From positions 19,594,001 through 19,658,000 of the forward strand of contig NC_085107.1 in NCBI RefSeq assembly GCF_030269925.1: 64,000 nucleotides of DNA, written 5' to 3'. The DNA comes from Bombyx mori (lineage: Eukaryota; Arthropoda; Insecta; Lepidoptera; Bombycidae). Position numbers and translations under genes: made by a program. Positions 59,650-64,000 of the stretch are shown here, piece by piece; the stretch's first letter is position 1; each line of letters begins with the position of its first letter. A model generated the notes under the pieces. It saw only the letters and a list, made by a program, of their open reading frames with translations. It did not search any database and was not told where the DNA came from.

Positions 59650-60220
59650 GATAAAATACTAACACTGGTGCTCCGCGACACCCCGCTGGAACAGAACCAA
59701 CGTCTATGCTGCTATCAGGCGATAGCAGCGATGACGTGAACGCCGGCTGCAAATGCCGTCGCCGCGTTGTACCATCCTTCGGGTACCAGTGCCCTAGAGT
59801 GACGGTAGCATGCGGCCCAGCTTCAACTCCCGCAAGTCACCGCGAGCGTGTGCTCTGCCGTGTTGTCGCGGCATCTACTGCAGTGATGGCACTCCGGTAT
59901 CGACTCCCTCCGGGCAATGAGGTGCAAGTAGCGGCCAAAGCGGCCAGCCGTGTCCCGTAAACACCTGCGTCGTCGGAAGGTGAAACGTCCTCGCTCGCGA
60001 TTCACCAAGTTCGAGAGGATCGGGCGGATGGACTCTATGGGTCCGTCGCTCGTGGGTGGGGTCCGCAAAGCGGCGACTACGGCCCGCAGTCGAAGTAGAG
60101 ACCTCGAATTCCGCCGCGCTGAGTTCCTCAAATCCGCTGGGTCGCGGCTCTTCCCTGGAACGAAGGTCGCATTGGAATCGCGCAATTCCTCAGCGAGCCT
60201 CTGCCTCTGCCTCCGCCAGA
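59650..60220 (-). pseudogene. R1-type LINE fragment, different subfamily, antisense in intron 5
   Basis: The minus strand reads LRDSNATFVPGKSRDPADLR, then IESIRPILSNLVNRERGRFT, a frameshift, FGRYLHLIARRESIPECHHC and NTAEHTLAV. The order (VNRxRGRxTFR, GRYLH, CHHC, AEHTLA) parallels 901-1848 but with considerable divergence. No TSD found. Confidence 0.65.
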
Positions 60221-60817
60221 AATATTAATCACCTGGAACCAGCTATACACGGTCATCTATTCCTAAACTAGTATTCTATGTACCTGTTCATCACATCACA
60301 CATATTGAAACATTATCATCGTTTTGACATAAAATGATGTGGCCGTCCACGCAGTATTCGCAAAAATACAGTTCAAATTACATGATGAAATCTTTAAACG
60401 TAAAAAATCTTGTCTGTGGAAATAAATATAACACAACATATAGAGTTTTTTAAAGATATCTTAGGGCTTACAGCTTAAAAGTGACTCACTGGTCATTACT
60501 TGATCGATGACTTCAAATAAATGCAGCCGTAAAATGAAGGTAACTTCTAAAGCGTTATGCAAAGCGCACATTTTTTAATATGGGCTTAAGCTACATTAAC
60601 TTATGCGATGGTTTGGTGGGATGTTAGCAGTCAAGGAGTACCTCGGGTCATAAAGGAAATTATGTTGTTTTTACAGCGACGCTGGCTTCATTCTCTTCAG
60701 TGTTTTCGTAGTGATTAAGACTCACTATCCAATGAATTATATTTATTGGATTTCAAGGAAGGAGTACTGGTGGCATTTCCAGTTTCATCAAGACAGGTGG
60801 ACGTGCAAGAAGGGTGG
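60221..60817. other. NPRL2 intron 5, nothing recognised
   Basis: AT-rich; I checked for the next NPRL2 exon and did not find it. Confidence 0.4.
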
Positions 60818-61040
60818 GATTTGCTAACAGCTGCCCGATCGCCCCCGAAAGAGACCTAACTGCTCAAAGACAGCTGCTTCACGAATGCATCTACTACCGG
60901 ATCGGAATCGCGACCCGCTAAGAAAATCCGGCGAGAAACTCAGCGGGCTGATATATGGATTAGGTTGCGCGTCAAACTCTTTGCTGAGTTCGACTACGGT
61001 TACCAGAGTCCCTAAGCCTGCTCTTAGTTTTAGAGCTGAA
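60818..61040 (-). repeat. Dispersed repeat, family F, minus orientation
   Basis: GATTTGCTAACAGCTGCCCG, CTACTACCGGATCGGAATCG, then CGGCGAGAAACTCAGCGGGC. Diverged towards the right-hand end. Confidence 0.55.
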
Positions 61041-62059
61041 AGCATCTAATTTAAGAGGTATTGAATCTGATGAAACCGTAAAAACGTACCTAGGGCGTCA
61101 ACGGTAATTGTTCTTACGTGTACCGGATTCGGGGAGTTGTCAGCGGCTGCAACGTTAGGCGATTATCGTGACGGATGTATTGTGCGACAATAGTTAGTCG
61201 TATTTATAGTAGAAAAGTGGAGGTAACTTAGTCATGAATTCTTTTGAATACCGTTATAAACAATTGGTTACACGCGTTGGGCTTGTAATAGTTAATCAAT
61301 CATATCAACATTAAGGAAACAGTTAACTTTAACTAATGTTAGTTAACTAAACAGTAATGTTGCGCAGACATGGCCATTCTGACCGGCGATGCGAGCCTTG
61401 CACCAGCTTGTGCATACTGTCAGAGAGTTCTGATGTTTATCTGAAACAAGATAAGGACTCCTTCTGGGATTGGCACATGTGTGCCTTTTTGGCGGTGTAC
61501 TCTGTGGCACTAAGACGGTTCGTCTTAACCATTTAGTTTAAGTCGGTTGACACACTGTAGTGCCTTGGCCATTTCGTAAACTTTGGTACTTATTCGGGCA
61601 CTTTTACGTGGAACCAACTACATATACGAGTAAATGTTGTCATTAGTAAGAGCCATCAGGAAGGCTCTCACCGTTATTATTAAGTAGCGTTCATTTTCAA
61701 GAAACCTAGGAACCTGGTTAGGAATACTAAATTTAAGAAAAAGAGAGCCTTTGTTTCTAGGGCGGTAGTTGTTAAAACAAAGTACCCTTCATCTTTCTGC
61801 GACATCTTCTGTTGCACGTGACTGGTGTGGTTATATTTATTGAAATAGAAACTTACCCTTCATCTTAATTAGACGAGTATCTGGTTTTGTTACTCGCCCA
61901 TTCTGACTTGCGAAGTAGATTGTAACTAGTCTGGCCATAAATACTGTTACATAAAAACTTTTCTTTTTTCAACTTTTTAATTATTTTGAATTTGGAACAC
62001 GTATATTATTTTAAAAACTTCTTTCGATTTTGCTCCATTTCACATATTTTTCCTGATCG
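61041..62059. other. NPRL2 intron 5, nothing named
   Basis: Includes a mildly GC-rich part around 61365-61560 that could be transposon debris. The 5' end of the downstream mariner is probably within the last 150 bp, but I could not place it. Confidence 0.35.
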
Positions 62060-62875
62060 TTATCAAATTATAATATGGAATGGGGTGTTAAAGACGAAAG
62101 GATTCAGTGATCGCCTTGCACAAAGTGGGTATGGAGCCGTCGGCCATATTCCTTCACTTCAAAAGCTTGGTATCAGCCGTATGTTCGCATATCGTACTAT
62201 CAACAAATACAACGACACTTCGTCTGTCTAAGACCAGAAAAGATCGGGGAGGCCGCGAGCTGTTAGAACTACAGAGGCTGTTAATGCTGTTAAAGCCAGA
62301 ATTCGTCGAAACCCCATGAAGCAAATAATCTTATCCCGAGAAATGAAGATTCCCACTAGTACTCTGTCGCGTATTATAAAACAAGATCTGAAGCTCGGTG
62401 CTTATCGTCAATATAAGACATAGGACATATCTAGGATTTGCCCTAAATCAATCTTTACAATTAAAGAGAGTGGATCGATCAAAACACCTTCAGTCGCCAT
62501 ACGCAGGTGAAAGGCACAGAAATATCCTCTTTACCGATGAAAAAATTGTCACGATTGAAGAATACTTCAATAAAAAAAATTACAAAGTCTACTAAAGTGG
62601 TCGGAAATGTACATCGTGGTCATCATCATGCGTCAGTGATGGTTTGGTGGGGCGTGACTTATCAAGGAGTCACAAAACTACATTTTTGTGATAAAGGGGT
62701 GAAAACTTCAGCCAAAGTGTATCAAGATACAGTCTTGGATCAGAGCAGGAGTCTGCACCTGGTCACAAGACGCGAACTACCCAAGCCTGGCTTGAAACCA
62801 ACGTTCCGGACTTTATAAGAGCTGAAGACTGGCCCTCATCTAGCCCAGACCTCAACCCTTTATACTTCAAATTAT

Positions 62876-62887
62876 GATCAGTTTTAG
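62876..62887. repeat. 12-bp target-site duplication, left
   Basis: GATCAGTTTTAG, repeated exactly at 63886-63897. Confidence 0.92.
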
Positions 62888-63885
62888 ATTTCCTTCGAGG
62901 CGGTGCGTGTGTTGGCGGAGACGCCGCCATGGGAGCTGGAGGCGGAGTCGCTCGCTGCCGACTATCGGTGGCGCAGCGAGCTTCGTGCTCTGGGAGGGGC
63001 GCGTATCCTTAATAGTGAGTTGCGGGCGCGGAAGGCCCATTCTCGGCGGTCCGTGCTCGAGTCATGGTCGAGGCGGTTGGCCAACCCCACGTGGGGTCTA
63101 CGGACCGTCGAGGCGGTTTACGCGGTTTTTGATGACTGGGAGAATCGTGGTCGAGGATGCCTCGCCTTCCGTCTGGTGCAGGTGCTAACTGATCACGGCT
63201 GCTTCGGGAAGTACCTGCACCGGATAGGAGCTGAGCCAACGACGAGGTGCCACCATTGTGGACCCGACCTGGACACGGAGCATACGCTTGCTGTCTACCC
63301 CGCTGGGAGGTGCAGCGCCGTGTCCTTCTCGCAGAGATAGGACCGGACTTGTCGCTGCCTGGCGTCGTGGCGTCGATGCTTGGCAGCGACGAATCTTGGA
63401 AGGCTATGCTCGACCTCTGCGAGTGCGCCATCTCGCAGAAGGAGGCGGCGGGGCGAGTGAGGCAAAGATCTCCTCCTTTTGGACTCCATCGGCTTTGTGC
63501 GGGAAGGAACCTCTAGGCGTGGGGTGGCGTGCTCGGCACGCTCGCCCGTAATTCGAAACCGGTTGATGGTAGGCCGCATTTCCTCGACCGCTCTAGGGGA
63601 AGGTGTAGCGCGGCACCATCAATGCGAGCTCTTGGCCCGTCGACCGAGGGAACCGACGGTCGTGTCGCTGGCGGCCGCCGGTCCGGCGTCCGGGGGACGG
63701 TGGGATGGATGTAATATACTCTGCGTTAACCCTGTCCCGCCGTCTAAATAGCTCCGACTGGGTACCGCCCGGTCCGGGGTAGGGTGCCGGCTGTGAGCGA
63801 CAGAAGTTTTTAGTGAGGTTCAACTCTCAATTACCCCACCCGCACGGCGGTTGGGGATCCGGCGATTTTCTCCTGAGGAAAAAAA
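62888..63885 (+). mobile_element. R1-type LINE 3' end inserted in the mariner relic
   Basis: 998 bp, 5'-truncated, with a short A-tail at 63879-63885. From about 62903 it reads RVLAETPPWELEAESLAADY, then LESWSRRLANPTWGLRTVEA, VQVLTDHGCFGKYLHRI and CHHCGPDLDTEHTLA. A frameshift at about 63283 follows, then SWKAMLDLCECAISQKEAAG in the next frame. Same family as 901-1848 and 27325-27868 but extending further 5'. The 12-bp duplication on both sides fixes its ends. Confidence 0.87.
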
Positions 63886-63897
63886 GATCAGTTTTAG
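63886..63897. repeat. 12-bp target-site duplication, right
   Basis: GATCAGTTTTAG. Mariner sequence resumes directly afterwards. Confidence 0.92.
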
Positions 63898-64000
63898 CGG
63901 ACATAGCCTACTTTAAACGACACGGCGACATTGAGTCTCTTAAAAGATCTTTGTAGCAAGCAGTGGCGAAATTTCCCTTGAAAACAGTGTGTAGATCCAT

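Larger units (their letters stand above)
62060..64000 (+). pseudogene. maT-type Tc1/mariner transposase relic, split by a LINE
   Basis: Broken plus-strand frames give IALHKVGMEPSAIF, SRMFAYRTIN, KARIRRNPMKQ, LFTDEK, SVMVWWGVTYQGVTKLHFCD, GVKTSAKVYQDTVLD, TQAWLETNVPDFIRAEDWPS and SSPDLNPL. After the LINE, AYFKRHGDIESLKRSL and AKFPLKTVCRSI continue to the window end. The first (FTDEK) and third (SPDLN) catalytic aspartates remain. The second, normally in FQQDSAPAH, reads QESAPGH, so it is lost. Many stops and frameshifts. The DD37D-type spacing suggests the maT group. Confidence 0.78.

Noticed and set aside
58760..64000. NPRL2 exon 6
   Set aside because: I looked for a splice acceptor followed by the expected LPYIDGFRH-type sequence and found none; the stretch is transposon debris and AT-rich intron.
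1..64000. CRISPR arrays, operons or bacterial-type gene clusters
   Set aside because: Spliced gene structure, SINEs, LINEs and Helitrons show animal nuclear DNA; no regularly spaced repeat array is present.

Overview
The window looks like a lepidopteran chromosome segment, most probably the silkworm Bombyx mori or its sister species. The evidence is the AT-rich background, more than a dozen copies of a tRNA-derived SINE that I recognise as Bm1, non-autonomous Helitrons of the lepidopteran type (5'-TC to CTAG|T-3'), decayed R1-type and RTE-like non-LTR retrotransposons, and Tc1/mariner relics. The species call is an inference; no search was run.

I can support one host gene. It is the 5' part of NPRL2, a subunit of the GATOR1 complex that restrains TORC1 when amino acids are scarce. 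It lies on the + strand from about 52.4 kb. A TATA-like/initiator region and a non-coding leader exon (to 52501) are followed by five coding exons (52900-53001, 54584-54675, 54992-55148, 56337-56448, 58524-58759). All splice junctions are GT-AG and all phases agree. Together they encode the longin domain, including the arginine finger. The C-terminal half is not in the window: intron 5 opens at 58760 and still contains only transposon debris at 64000.

Layout: 1-14 kb holds Bm1 copies, an R1-type LINE 3' end with a 13-bp target duplication, and Helitrons of at least three families. 14-20 kb is sparse, with one GC-rich island at 14.74-15.01 kb. 20-28 kb holds LINE fragments, a MITE and a small tandem array of a retrotransposon-tail-like unit. 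28.2-29.5 kb is the most striking element: a 1,273-bp DNA transposon with perfect 91-bp terminal inverted repeats and a 6-bp target duplication. It sits inside a Bm1 copy and carries a broken H2C2-integrase-like (Ginger/KRBA2-like) reading frame. 30-37 kb holds a second, nearly identical MITE copy, Helitrons and a full-length diverged Bm1. 38.7-40.3 kb is a mariner relic split by a chimeric RTE-Bm1 insertion. 40-52 kb holds Helitrons, one other tRNA-derived SINE and long unremarkable AT-rich stretches. 52.4-64 kb is NPRL2. Its truncated intron 5 contains an RTE-like fragment, an R1-type fragment and a maT-type mariner relic that is itself split by an R1-type LINE with a 12-bp target duplication.

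I saw no CRISPR array, rRNA, convincing tRNA gene or intact transposase. Nearly every open frame outside NPRL2 is either a chance frame or a broken transposon fragment. Repeat edges are read by eye and are mostly good to about 10-20 bp, except where a target duplication fixes them.
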